Shown one piece after another: positions 33,849 to 42,394 of a stretch of 64,000 nucleotides of DNA. Origin of the DNA: Streptomyces europaeiscabiei (GTDB lineage: Bacteria; Actinomycetota; Actinomycetes; Streptomycetales; Streptomycetaceae); NCBI RefSeq assembly GCF_036346855.1, contig NZ_CP107841.1, positions 62,001 to 126,000 of the forward strand. The letters run 5' to 3'. Position numbers and translations under genes: made by a program. Position 1 is the stretch's first letter; each line of letters opens with the position of its first letter. The notes under the pieces were generated by a model. It saw nothing but the letters and a program-made list of their open reading frames with translations, was not told where the DNA came from and made no database searches.

Positions 33849-33939
33849 CCCCGTGCCGGAAGCACGGTTGTGTCGCCGCCGGCCGCGCCTGACGCGGCGG
33901 CGGGCGGCACACACCGCGGAGAAAGGAACCGAGACCACC

Positions 33940-34563
33940 ATGGCCGGACTTCCGACCATCGAGTCGTACCCCCTGCCCTCCTCGTCACAGCTGCCGGCGA
34001 ACACCGCACCGTGGAGCGTGGACCCGGCGCGCGCGGTGCTCCTCGTCCACGACATGCAGCGCTACTTCCTCGAGCCGTTCCCCGAGCCGCTGCGCAGCCG
34101 GCTCGTGGCGAACGCGGCCCAGCTGCGCGAGCAGTGCGCCCGGCTCGGCATCCCCGTCGCCTACACCGCCCAGCCCGGCGGCATGAGCGCCCACCAGCGG
34201 GGCCTGCTCAAGGACTTCTGGGGCCCGGGCATGCGTCCCGCCCCGGCCGACCGTGCCGTGGTCGACGCCCTGGCCCCCCGCCAGGGGGACTGGCTGGTGA
34301 CCAAGTGGCGCTACAGCGCCTTCCACCACACCGACCTGCTCACCCGGATGCGTTTCCACCAGCGTGACCAGCTCCTGGTCTGCGGGGTCTACGCCCACGT
34401 CGGCGTGCTCATCACGGCCGTGGAGGCGTTCAGCCACGACATCGAGACGTTCGTGATCGCCGACGCCGTCGCCGACTTCACCGAGAGCCAGCACCGGATG
34501 GCCCTGGAGTACGCGGCCGCGCGCTGCGCGGTCGTCACCACCGCCAAGGAGGCCCTGTCATGA
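33940..34563 (+). CDS. phzD: PhzD-like isochorismatase
   Basis: A 207-residue isochorismatase-fold hydrolase, the same length as PhzD. Key positions are visible: Asp in [14 protein letters not shown] (about 38), [19 protein letters not shown] (about 78-96), Lys in [13 protein letters not shown] (about 122) and [13 protein letters not shown] (about 148). PhzD hydrolyses 2-amino-2-deoxyisochorismate to 2,3-dihydro-3-hydroxyanthranilate and pyruvate. The motifs GVYAHVG and KWRYSAF favour PhzD over EntB. There is no fused carrier domain. The gene overlaps the PhzE homologue (ATGA), so their products are made together. Confidence 0.92.
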   Translation: MAGLPTIESYPLPSSSQLPANTAPWSVDPARAVLLVHDMQRYFLEPFPEPLRSRLVANAAQLREQCARLGIPVAYTAQPGGMSAHQRGLLKDFWGPGMRPAPADRAVVDALAPRQGDWLVTKWRYSAFHHTDLLTRMRFHQRDQLLVCGVYAHVGVLITAVEAFSHDIETFVIADAVADFTESQHRMALEYAAARCAVVTTAKEALS

Positions 34564-36476
34564 CCGGCGACCGCCCCCAGGGGCCGCCCAACGGCACGCT
34601 GCTCGACGAGATCCTCGGCGCCGAGCCCGGCCCGTTCGCCCTGCTGCACCGGCCCGAGGCGAACGGCCCCCAGCTGGTCGACATCCTCGTCGGCGAGGTG
34701 TCGCACCCCCGGACCCTGTCCGACATCCCGCTGCCCGAGCCCGGGAGCGCGGACGGTCCCCGCCACGACGTGCTCGCCCTCGTGCCCTACCGGCAGATCA
34801 CCGAGCGGGGTTTCACCGCCCACGACGACGGCACCCCCCTGGTGGCCCTCAGCGTCACCCGGCAGGAGAGCGCCGCCCTGGGCACCGTTCTCGCCCGGCT
34901 GCCCGAGGAGAACATCCGTACCTCCGGCGCCCGCTTCGACGTGGACGACGACGCCTACGCCGAGACCGTCCGCCGCATCATCGCCGACGAGATCGGCACC
35001 GGCGAGGGCGCGAACTTCGTCATCAAGCGGACCTTCACCCTCGACATCGGCGAGTACTCCCCGCGCAGCGCCCTGACCCTCTTCAAGCGGCTTCTGGAGC
35101 GCGAGAAGGGCGCGTACTGGACGTTCGTCGTGCACACCGGCACCCGCACCCTGGTCGGTGCCACACCCGAGCGGCACATCAGCGTGCAGGACGGCACGGC
35201 CGTGATGAACCCGATCTCCGGCACCTACCGCTACCCGGCCTCCGGCCCCACCCTGCCCGAGGTGATGGACTTCCTCGCCGACCGCAAGGAGACCGACGAG
35301 CTGTACATGGTGGTGGACGAGGAACTGAAGATGATGGCCCGGATCTGCCCGGACGGCGGCCGGGTCAGCGGCCCCTTCCTCAAGGAGATGGCCCGGCTCG
35401 CCCATACCGAGTACTTCATCGAAGGACGCACCGCCATCGACCCGCGTCAGGTGCTGCGCGAGACGATGTTCGCGCCGACGGTCACCGGTTCCCCGCTTCA
35501 GAGCGCCTGCCGGGTCATCGGCCGCTACGAGCACAGCGGCCGCGGCTACTACAGCGGCGTGGCCGCCCTGATGGGCCGCGACGCGGCGGGCGGCTTCGCC
35601 CTGGACTCCGCGATCTGCATCCGCACCGCCGACATCGACGCGGCCGGGCAGGTGCGTATCGGTGTCGGAGCCACGCTGGTACGCCACTCCGATCCGCTGT
35701 CGGAGGTGGCCGAGACCCGGGCCAAGGCCGCCGGGCTGCTCGCCGCGCTGGAAGGCCACGGCCCGACCCGGTTCGCCGCCCATCCCGAGGTGCGCAGGGC
35801 GCTGGAGCAGCGCAACGAGACCATCGCCGGGTTCTGGCTCGCGGGCGGCCCGCCCGCCGCCGAACGGCCGCTGCCGCCCGGGCTGAAGGTCCTCGTGGTG
35901 GACGCGGAGGACACCTTCACCTCGATGATCGGGCACCAGCTGCACTCCCTGGGGCTGCAGGTGACGGTGAAACGGTTCGACGAGCCCTACCGGCTCGCCG
36001 GCCACGACCTGGTGGTGATGGGCCCGGGCCCCGGCGACCCGGGCGATCTCTCCCACCCCAAGATCGCCCATCTGGACCGCACGATCACCACACTGCTCCA
36101 GGAGCAGCGGCCGTTCCTGGCGATCTGCCTGAGCCACCAGGTGCTCAGCCGCCGCCTCGGCCTGGACCTGCGGCGCAGAGCCGTCCCCAACCAGGGTGTC
36201 CAGCGTGACATCGACCTGTTCGGCCGGCGCGAACGGGTCGGCTTCTACAACACGTTCGCGGCCGTGAGCTGCGAGGACAAGACGGAGACGGACGCGGCCG
36301 GGGTCGTGGAGATCGCCCGGGACACGAGCAGTCTGGAGGTCCACGCGCTGCGCGGCACGCGGTTCGCGTCGATGCAGTTCCATCCGGAGTCCGTCCTGAC
36401 CCAGAACGGCGTCGGGATCACCGGCGACCTCGTGCACGGTCTCCTGGCCGGCTCCCGCCTGGCCGTGGCCGACTGA
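34560..36476 (+). CDS. phzE: PhzE-like 2-amino-2-deoxyisochorismate synthase (TrpE-TrpG fusion)
   Basis: A 638-residue fusion. The chorismate-utilising domain (about 90-420) has [25 protein letters not shown] and [12 protein letters not shown]. The C-terminal glutamine amidotransferase domain (about 440-635) has [11 protein letters not shown], nucleophile Cys in [11 protein letters not shown] and the His/Glu of [10 protein letters not shown]. Together these convert chorismate and glutamine to 2-amino-2-deoxyisochorismate. Fusion order and length match PhzE rather than anthranilate synthase, and the adjoining PhzD homologue supports this. It ends the operon; a strong hairpin follows at 36489. 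Confidence 0.92.
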   Translation: MTGDRPQGPPNGTLLDEILGAEPGPFALLHRPEANGPQLVDILVGEVSHPRTLSDIPLPEPGSADGPRHDVLALVPYRQITERGFTAHDDGTPLVALSVTRQESAALGTVLARLPEENIRTSGARFDVDDDAYAETVRRIIADEIGTGEGANFVIKRTFTLDIGEYSPRSALTLFKRLLEREKGAYWTFVVHTGTRTLVGATPERHISVQDGTAVMNPISGTYRYPASGPTLPEVMDFLADRKETDELYMVVDEELKMMARICPDGGRVSGPFLKEMARLAHTEYFIEGRTAIDPRQVLRETMFAPTVTGSPLQSACRVIGRYEHSGRGYYSGVAALMGRDAAGGFALDSAICIRTADIDAAGQVRIGVGATLVRHSDPLSEVAETRAKAAGLLAALEGHGPTRFAAHPEVRRALEQRNETIAGFWLAGGPPAAERPLPPGLKVLVVDAEDTFTSMIGHQLHSLGLQVTVKRFDEPYRLAGHDLVVMGPGPGDPGDLSHPKIAHLDRTITTLLQEQRPFLAICLSHQVLSRRLGLDLRRRAVPNQGVQRDIDLFGRRERVGFYNTFAAVSCEDKTETDAAGVVEIARDTSSLEVHALRGTRFASMQFHPESVLTQNGVGITGDLVHGLLAGSRLAVAD

Positions 36477-36488
36477 CCACCGCTGTCG

Positions 36489-36521
36489 GCGGCCGGCCGG
36501 CGTCGAGCGCCGGCCGGCCGC
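36489..36521 (+). terminator. Hairpin terminator after phzE
   Basis: GCGGCCGGCCGGCG and CGCCGGCCGGCCGC form a 14-bp perfect stem with a TCGAG loop, 12 bases past the stop codon. There is no T-run. Confidence 0.75.
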
Positions 36522-36524
36522 CAT

Positions 36525-36551
36525 CTGACGTACTCCCCGGCGACCTGACGG
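36525..36551 (+). promoter_or_regulatory. Direct repeat of CTGACG motif before the KAS III operon
   Basis: ATCTGACGTACTCC (from 36523) and ACCTGACGGGTTCTCC (from 36543) repeat the CTGACG core 20 bases apart. They lie 88-110 bases before the ATG at 36638. The core and spacing resemble the repeats before 30092 and those before the minus-strand gene at 62006. Confidence 0.55.
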
Positions 36552-36637
36552 GTTCTCCGGCCGGGCTTTGCCCCCGACCGGACGCCCTGGGGACCATCTG
36601 CTGCGGGAGGACCGAACTCTCAACCGAAGGGTCACAC

Positions 36638-37693
36638 ATGATCACCACGGGTACGGCTCGCTCAACCCGCAGGCCCGCCGGCATCGCGATCCTGGGCACG
36701 GGTTCCTGTCTGCCCTCCCATGCGGTCGGCAACGACGAGGTCGCCGCCGCCGCCGGAGTCACCGACGAATGGATCCACCGCAAGACCGGGATACGCAACA
36801 GGCGCCGGGCCAAACCGGACGAGGCGACGTCCGACCTGGCCGTCGCCGCGGGCCGGGCCGCGCTGGAGGCCGCCGGCATCACCGCCGCGGACCTCTCCCT
36901 GATCATCGTGGCGACCTCGACGCCCGACTCGCCGCAGCCGCCCACCGCCTGCGTGGTGGCCGACGGCCTCGGCGCGGGCCACGGGCCCGCCGCCTTCGAC
37001 GTCAACGCCGTCTGCAGCGGCTTCGTCTTCGCACTGAACACGGCCGCGCACATCCTCGCGGGCTCCGACTCCCCCTACGCGCTGGTCATCGGCGCGGACA
37101 TCTACTCCCGCATCCTGGACCCCGCCGACCGGCGCACCGCCATCCTCTTCGGGGACGGAGCCGGAGCGGTGGTGCTGGGCCCGGCCCGGCCCGCCCGCGG
37201 CCTGCTGGCCGGACAGCTGGCGGGGTTCGGCGCCGAACGCGACCTGATCGAGGTGCCGGCCGGAGGAAGCCGCCTGCCGGCGACGCCCGAGACCCTCGCC
37301 CAGGGCCTGCACTACTTCACCATGAACGGGCGCGGTGTGCGCGAGTTCGTCGACGCCACGGTCGCCCCGGCCATCGGCGCCTTCGTGACCGGCGCGGGCT
37401 TCTCCGTCGAAGACATCGACCACTTCGTTCCGCACCAGGCCAACGGGCGCATGCTCGAGGACCTTTCGGCCTCGCTCGGCGTCCCGGCCGGCCGCACACG
37501 GCTCAGCTACGAGGACTTCGGCAACACCGGATCCGCCTCGGTCCCCGTCACCCTCGACCTCGCGGCCCGCTCGGGACGGCTGAGCGACGGAAACCTCATT
37601 CTGCTGGCCGGCTTCGGCGGCGGCATGGCCATGGGCCTGTCACTGCTGCGCTGGCAGCGCAACCACCCCTCACACAGCACCCCGCACGTCTAA
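36638..37693 (+). CDS. Ketoacyl-ACP synthase III-like enzyme
   Basis: A 351-residue KAS III-fold protein with a full catalytic triad: Cys126 in DVNAVCSGFVFAL, His in PHQANGRML (about 266) and Asn in FGNTGSASVPV (about 298). GDGAGAVVLGP near 170 is also typical. The intact triad would allow condensation of an acyl-CoA with malonyl-ACP. Cluster-borne KAS III relatives can instead act as acyltransferases forming esters or amides. No ACP or chain-elongation genes are in the window, so an acyl-transfer role on the aromatic amine or hydroxyl is plausible. It is first in the operon, followed 10 bases later by an N-acetyltransferase-fold gene. Confidence 0.88.
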   Translation: MITTGTARSTRRPAGIAILGTGSCLPSHAVGNDEVAAAAGVTDEWIHRKTGIRNRRRAKPDEATSDLAVAAGRAALEAAGITAADLSLIIVATSTPDSPQPPTACVVADGLGAGHGPAAFDVNAVCSGFVFALNTAAHILAGSDSPYALVIGADIYSRILDPADRRTAILFGDGAGAVVLGPARPARGLLAGQLAGFGAERDLIEVPAGGSRLPATPETLAQGLHYFTMNGRGVREFVDATVAPAIGAFVTGAGFSVEDIDHFVPHQANGRMLEDLSASLGVPAGRTRLSYEDFGNTGSASVPVTLDLAARSGRLSDGNLILLAGFGGGMAMGLSLLRWQRNHPSHSTPHV

Positions 37694-37703
37694 GGAGACG
37701 GTG

Positions 37704-38504
37704 ATGCCGGACAACATCATGGACGACTACCTGCGCCGGATCGAAGCGGACCGGCCGCACCGCGCGGACCTGGCAGGACTCCGCCATCTGATGGAGCGTC
37801 ATATCCTGTCGGTCCCCTTCGAGAACCTCGACTACCACCTCGGGGAGGACATCTTCATGGACGAACGCGTCCTGGAGAAGATCGTCCGCAAGAACCGGGG
37901 CGGCGGCTGCTACGAGGTCAACCCCGCCCTGGCGTTCCTGCTGACGTCCCTCGGCTACGAGCTCGACATCCTGCCGGGCTGGGTGCACCGCCCCGACGGG
38001 CTCGGCCCCTTCCTGGGCCACCTGGCGCTGCGCGTCAGGGCCGACGGCCAGGACTGGCTGGTCGACGTCGGCTTCGGCCGCAACAGCCGCTTCCCGCTGA
38101 ACCTGGCCTCCCGCGAGGTGCAGCACGACCCGCACGGCGACTACCAGCTGCACGACGCGGGCGACGGCGTCGTCGACGTGTACCTCGGCGGCAAGCCCCT
38201 CTACCGGGTCGCGGACCGGCCGGTGCAGATCGCCGACTTCGCCCCGACCCTGTGGTGGTACCGCACCTCGCCCGACTCCTCGTTCCTGCAGGGCCTGTTC
38301 TGCTCCATCCGCACCCCCGACGGCCTGGTCACGCTCAAGGGCAACGCCCAGGTCAGCATGGTCGCGGGCGAGGAGCGCTCCAAGCACACCCTCGGAAGCG
38401 AGAGCGAGGCACTCCAGGCCTACGAGAAGTACTTCGGCATCCACCTGGACCGGCTGCCCGACCGGCCCGCCGGAGGCGTCACCGCCGGCGTGCGGACGGA
38501 CTGA
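37704..38504 (+). CDS. Arylamine N-acetyltransferase-fold enzyme
   Basis: A 266-residue NAT-family protein with the expected Cys-His-Asp triad: Cys69 in RGGGCYEVN, His106 in FLGHLALRV and Asp121 in LVDVGFG. NAT enzymes acylate arylamines from acyl-CoA; in ansamycin clusters the same fold acts as the amide synthase. Here the substrate could be 3-hydroxyanthranilate or another arylamine, either as a building step with the KAS III product or as self-protection by N-acetylation. AAGGAG lies upstream; the ATG at 37704 is better spaced than the GTG at 37701. It is followed closely by the FAD monooxygenase. Confidence 0.9.
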   Translation: MPDNIMDDYLRRIEADRPHRADLAGLRHLMERHILSVPFENLDYHLGEDIFMDERVLEKIVRKNRGGGCYEVNPALAFLLTSLGYELDILPGWVHRPDGLGPFLGHLALRVRADGQDWLVDVGFGRNSRFPLNLASREVQHDPHGDYQLHDAGDGVVDVYLGGKPLYRVADRPVQIADFAPTLWWYRTSPDSSFLQGLFCSIRTPDGLVTLKGNAQVSMVAGEERSKHTLGSESEALQAYEKYFGIHLDRLPDRPAGGVTAGVRTD

Positions 38505-38510
38505 AGAGCG

Positions 38511-40112
38511 ATGAGCGAGATCACCACCACCGGGCCGCCCGACATCGACGTACTCGTCGTCGGCGGCGGACCCACCGGCCTGCTGACGGCCGTGGAACTG
38601 CTGCGCCGCGGCATACGGGTGCGGGTCATCGACCGTGCCCGGGCCGCGTCGACGACACCGAAGGCACTGTCGGTGTGGCCCCGCGCCCTGGACATCCTTG
38701 AGGACGCCGGGCTCGGCGACGCCGTCCACCGCGAGTCCCTGCGCATCAACCGGCTCAGTTACTTCTCCGACCGCAAGCCGCTCGCCTCCTTCCCCCTGGA
38801 CGAGGACACCGCCTGCCGGGTGCTGCCGCAGCACGTGACCGAGCGTCTGCTCGCCGAGCGTCTGGCCGAACTCGGCGGCAAGGTGGAGCGCGGGGTGCGG
38901 CTGCTGGCCCTGGAAGGGGTGGACTTCTCCGGCGACCTCGCCGCCACCGACGGTGTCACGGCCGTCGTGGAGCTGGCCGACGGCAGCGTCGGCCGCATCC
39001 GGGCGCCCTACGTCATCGGCGCCGACGGGGCCGGCAGCGCGGTCCGCGGCCAGCTCGGCGTCGGGTTTTCGGGCAGTACCTACGAGATGGCGTTCGCGCT
39101 CGTCGACGCGCGGACCGAGGGCGACCTGCCACGGGACGAGTGCCTGTTCTACCAGGCGGCCGGCGGTGCCCTGGTCGTGGTGCCGATGCCCGGCGGCATC
39201 CACCGCTTCCTGTCCGTCATGCCCAAGGGCCGGCGTGAGGTCTCCCTGGAGCTGATGCAGGAGATCCTCGACGAGCGGGGGCCGCGCGGGGTACGGCTGA
39301 CCGAGGCGGTGTGGCAGGCCGTCTTCCGCGTGCACGCCCGTCACGCGTCCGACTTCAGCGTCGGGCGCGTCTTCCTGGCCGGCGACGCCGCGCACGTGCA
39401 CAGCCCGGCCGGCGGCCAGGGCATGAACAACGGCCTGCAGGACGCCCAGAACCTCGCCTGGAAACTGGCCGCCGTCATCCGCGGCGCCTCGCCGGCCTGT
39501 CTGCTCGCCAGTTACGGCACGGAACGCTCCGAGGCCACCCGCCAGATCGTGCGCGACACCGACCTGCAGACCCGCGCCTGGGTGGCCCGCAGCCCGGCCA
39601 AGGTGCTCGCCCGGGACACCGCCTTCAAACTCCTCGACCGCAGCGGCGTGGTGTCGCGGTACTACACGCCGGTGATGGCCGGCCGGCGTCTGGCCTACCC
39701 GCCGGTGCGTGCCACCCAGCGGCCCTCCGGGCCGGCCGGCTGCCGGGTCCTGGGGCGGATCCCGGGCGGCCTGCAGGAGGGCGCGGTCTTCCCGCGGCGG
39801 GCGGCCCTCGCCCACAACATCAGCGGCCCCGGCACCGATCCCCACGGCTGGACCCTGGTCCTCGCCCCGCCCTCGGACACCTGGCGCACCGAGGCCGGGC
39901 ATGCCGCCGCCCGCTACGGACGGCTGCTGCGCACGGTGGTGCTGCGCCGCCCGGAGAGCGCCCTGGCCACCGGCTGCCGCCGTGCGGGCTACTGGCTGGT
40001 GCGGCCGGACGGGCACATCGCGGCGCACGGCCACGAGGCGGACCTCGGCCGTCTGGAGACGGAGCTGAAAGCGTCCCTGACGGCCCGGCCGGCCGCCCCG
40101 GACGCGACCTGA
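38511..40112 (+). CDS. Class A FAD-dependent aromatic monooxygenase
   Basis: A 533-residue PHBH-fold flavin monooxygenase. The FAD motif VLVVGGGPTGLLTAVEL is at about 14, the family DG-type motif VIGADGAGSAVRGQLG at about 170, and GRVFLAGDAAHVHSPAGGQGMN (abridged here) at about 285. A C-terminal thioredoxin-like extension of about 150 residues places it with phenol and polyketide hydroxylases (PgaE/MhpA type). It should hydroxylate an electron-rich aromatic such as 3-hydroxyanthranilate, or a later intermediate. It starts 6 bases after the NAT gene. Confidence 0.88.
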   Translation: MSEITTTGPPDIDVLVVGGGPTGLLTAVELLRRGIRVRVIDRARAASTTPKALSVWPRALDILEDAGLGDAVHRESLRINRLSYFSDRKPLASFPLDEDTACRVLPQHVTERLLAERLAELGGKVERGVRLLALEGVDFSGDLAATDGVTAVVELADGSVGRIRAPYVIGADGAGSAVRGQLGVGFSGSTYEMAFALVDARTEGDLPRDECLFYQAAGGALVVVPMPGGIHRFLSVMPKGRREVSLELMQEILDERGPRGVRLTEAVWQAVFRVHARHASDFSVGRVFLAGDAAHVHSPAGGQGMNNGLQDAQNLAWKLAAVIRGASPACLLASYGTERSEATRQIVRDTDLQTRAWVARSPAKVLARDTAFKLLDRSGVVSRYYTPVMAGRRLAYPPVRATQRPSGPAGCRVLGRIPGGLQEGAVFPRRAALAHNISGPGTDPHGWTLVLAPPSDTWRTEAGHAAARYGRLLRTVVLRRPESALATGCRRAGYWLVRPDGHIAAHGHEADLGRLETELKASLTARPAAPDAT

Positions 40113-40168
40113 CATTAAAAGAAGTGTGGCCTTCACCGCGGACATCGCCGATGCGTAATGTCCAGGAC

Positions 40169-40633
40169 ATGAAGCTGAGAGAGGGCGTGGAATGGGCGGT
40201 GCACTGCTGCATCAGCCTGTCCTGGCTCTCTCCTGACAAGGTGGTGCCGGCGGCCGGACCGGCAGCGTTCCACGCTCTGCCGCCGGCCTACCTGAACAAG
40301 CAGATGAACGCACTGGGACGAGCCGGCATCGTCTCGTCCCGCTCCGGCCCCCGTGGCGGTTGCCGTCTCGGCCGGAAGCCGGACGACATCAGCCTGATGG
40401 ACGTGGCCACGGCCATCGACGGTGCGGCACAAGCCTTTTCGTGCACGCAAATCCGTCACCACGGCCCGGCCGGCCGGCGCGCCCCCTGCACCGTGGCCCA
40501 GGCCTTCGCCGGCGCGGAACCGGCCTGGCGGCACCGGCCCGCGGGCCGGACGATCGCCGAGCCGGCCGACACCGTGCGACGGGCCGACCCCGCAGCACCG
40601 CACCACGTACGCAACTGGTTCGACCAGGACTGA
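40169..40633 (+). CDS. Rrf2-family regulator with partial Fe-S motif
   Basis: A 154-residue Rrf2-type winged-helix protein: MKLREGVEWAVHCCIS at the N-terminus, HALPPAYLNKQMNALGRAGIV as the HTH, SGPRGGCRLGRKPDDISLMDV as the wing. Family members IscR and NsrR bind Fe-S clusters through three cysteines after residue 90; here Cys92 and Cys107 are present, the middle one is absent, and His97/His98 lie between. A role in sensing nitric oxide or other nitrosative stress is an attractive inference, because the cluster should make nitrite. The start is uncertain: ATG 40151 is in frame, but ATG 40169 matches the family start. It precedes an MFS exporter. Confidence 0.82.
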   Translation: MKLREGVEWAVHCCISLSWLSPDKVVPAAGPAAFHALPPAYLNKQMNALGRAGIVSSRSGPRGGCRLGRKPDDISLMDVATAIDGAAQAFSCTQIRHHGPAGRRAPCTVAQAFAGAEPAWRHRPAGRTIAEPADTVRRADPAAPHHVRNWFDQD

Positions 40634-40725
40634 GTGCACCCCCCGCACCACGCGCCGGGCTGTTCGTTCCCGGTGCGGCGCCCCGCGCGCCCCTCTTTTT
40701 CCGACCCGTAGTGAAAGGCACAGTC

Positions 40726-42213
40726 ATGCCGTCTTCGGCCACAGGCGCCGCCCTCGAGGCACCGCGCCGGCGCCCCGGACTCCTCCTGGCGCTGCTGGCG
40801 TTCGCCCAGCTGATCATCTCCATCGACTACAACATCGTGTATGTCGCGCTCCCCGAGATCGGTGACGCTCTCGGTTTCACCTCCCAGACCCTGCAGTGGG
40901 TGATCAGCGCCTACGCGGTCGCCTTCGGCGGGTTCCTGCTGCTCGGCGGCCGGGCCTGCGACCTGTGGGGGCCGCGCCGTATCTTCGTCCTGGGGCTGGC
41001 GCTGTACGGGGTGTCCTCGCTGGCCGGCGGCCTGGCCACCGAGCCTGCCGTGCTGATGGCGGCCCGGGCGGTGCAGGGCATCGGCGGCGCGTTCCTCTTC
41101 CCCGCGACGCTGACGCTGGTGTCCACCAGGTTCGCCGAGGGCAAGGAGCGCAACCGCGCCTTCGCCGTGTGGGGCACGGCCGGCGGTTCCGGCATGATCC
41201 TGGGCTCGCTGCTGGGCGGTGTGCTGACCGAGGCGTTCGGCTGGGAGTCCGTCTTCTACGTCAACGTTCCCCTCGCCGTCATCGCCATCCTGTTCGCCTT
41301 CCCGCTGATCTCCCGCGACACCCTGAGCAGTTCGGGCCGCTCCTTCGACCTGGCCGGCGCGCTCACCGCCACCGTCGGTACCACCTCCGTCGTCTTCGCC
41401 CTGGTGCAGGGCCCGGAGTCGGGCTGGGGCTCGCCGGTCATCGTCGGCGCGCTCGTCCTGGGCGCCGCGCTGCTGGCGGCGTTCTTCGTCATCGAGAAGA
41501 ACAGCAAGGACCCGCTGATGCCGCTGCGGCTGTTCGGCAACCGGAACCTGAGCACCGGCGCGGCGGTCACCTTCTTCTACATGGCGACGTTCGGCTCCCT
41601 GCTGTACTTCCTGACCGTCTACTTCCAGGGCGTGCACGGCTACAACGCGCTGGAGACGGGGCTGGCGTTCCTGGTCCCCATGGTCGCCATCTCCATCGGC
41701 GCGCAGACCGCCGGCCGTCTGGCCACGAAGTTCGGTCTGCGCGCCATCATGATCGCCAGCCTGCTGGTGGGCCTGGCCGGCACGGTGATCGTCGGTCTGA
41801 CGCTGGCGACCGACGGCTCCTACGTCTCCCTGATCCCCGGCATGGTCGTCCTGGGCCTGGGCCAGGGCGCCGGCTACACCCTGATGTTCGGCGCCGCCAC
41901 GGTCGGTGTGGACCCGATGGAGCAGGGCATCGCCTCCGGTATGGCCTCCACCACGCAGCAGATCGGTGGTGCGGTCGGTCTCGCCGTCCTCGTCGCCGTC
42001 GCCAACTCCGGTCTGGAGGGTCTGCAGGGCGAGGCGCTGCGCGCGGCCACCAACGACGGCCTGCGCACCGCGGTGTTCATCGCCGCGGTCGGTATCGCAC
42101 TGACCGCGCTGATCTCCCTGGGCCTGCAGAAGCCGGCCAAGAAGGGGCGGGCCGTGGCCGGGGGTTCGGCCACGGCCGCCGCGAGTGAGGAGCCGCAGAC
42201 CGCTCAGGTCTGA
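40726..42213 (+). CDS. DHA2-type MFS drug exporter
   Basis: A 495-residue membrane protein with about 14 hydrophobic segments and the QacA/EmrB pattern: SIDYNIVYVALPEIGDALGF in TM1, GRACDLWGPRRIFVLG loop (motif A), RAVQGIGGAFLFPATLTLV, then GSGMILGSLLGGVLTEAFGW (motif C-like). Such proton-driven pumps export drugs and often give self-resistance. Its position after the Rrf2 regulator suggests control by that protein. The ATG at 40726 is about 11 bases after a weak GAAAGG site. A hairpin terminator follows the stop. Confidence 0.9.
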   Translation: MPSSATGAALEAPRRRPGLLLALLAFAQLIISIDYNIVYVALPEIGDALGFTSQTLQWVISAYAVAFGGFLLLGGRACDLWGPRRIFVLGLALYGVSSLAGGLATEPAVLMAARAVQGIGGAFLFPATLTLVSTRFAEGKERNRAFAVWGTAGGSGMILGSLLGGVLTEAFGWESVFYVNVPLAVIAILFAFPLISRDTLSSSGRSFDLAGALTATVGTTSVVFALVQGPESGWGSPVIVGALVLGAALLAAFFVIEKNSKDPLMPLRLFGNRNLSTGAAVTFFYMATFGSLLYFLTVYFQGVHGYNALETGLAFLVPMVAISIGAQTAGRLATKFGLRAIMIASLLVGLAGTVIVGLTLATDGSYVSLIPGMVVLGLGQGAGYTLMFGAATVGVDPMEQGIASGMASTTQQIGGAVGLAVLVAVANSGLEGLQGEALRAATNDGLRTAVFIAAVGIALTALISLGLQKPAKKGRAVAGGSATAAASEEPQTAQV

Positions 42214-42222
42214 CCCGCATCT

Positions 42223-42248
42223 CCGGCGCACCCCACCGGGTGCGCCGG
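42223..42248 (+). terminator. Hairpin terminator after the DHA2 exporter
   Basis: CCGGCGCACCC and GGGTGCGCCGG form an 11-bp perfect stem with a CACC loop, 10 bases after the stop codon. Confidence 0.75.
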
Positions 42249-42335
42249 CTGCCGGCCCCTCGCACTGTTTCGTTCCCCCGCGGGTGCGGGGGTTCGGCAT
42301 TTCCGCGGACGGATTCAACGCCGGCCATGGGGGAC

Positions 42336-42363
42336 TTGACGCATAGCGGGCCGTTCGATTGCC
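42336..42363 (+). promoter_or_regulatory. TTGACGCA-type promoter motif
   Basis: TTGACGCATAGCGGG followed by TTCGATTGCC resembles the stretch at 43582-43610 (CTGACGCACTCGCGGG then TTCGTTGCC) in spacing and sequence. Related TGACG(G/C)A stretches occur at 44778 and 45656. It lies 59 bases before the MFS gene. TTGACG could serve as a -35 element. Confidence 0.45.
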
Positions 42364-42394
42364 GGGGCCGCGGCCTCCCCCGCAGGATCGGTGT

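Noticed and set aside
33078..34563. Catechol siderophore (2,3-dihydroxybenzoate) pathway
   Set aside because: The isochorismatase has PhzD-type motifs, the synthase carries a glutamine amidotransferase domain, and no NRPS or dihydroxybenzoate carrier is encoded.
31855..36476. Phenazine biosynthesis cluster
   Set aside because: PhzC-, PhzD- and PhzE-like genes are present, but PhzF, PhzA/B and PhzG are not. An EntA-like dehydrogenase is present instead, which diverts to 3-hydroxyanthranilate.
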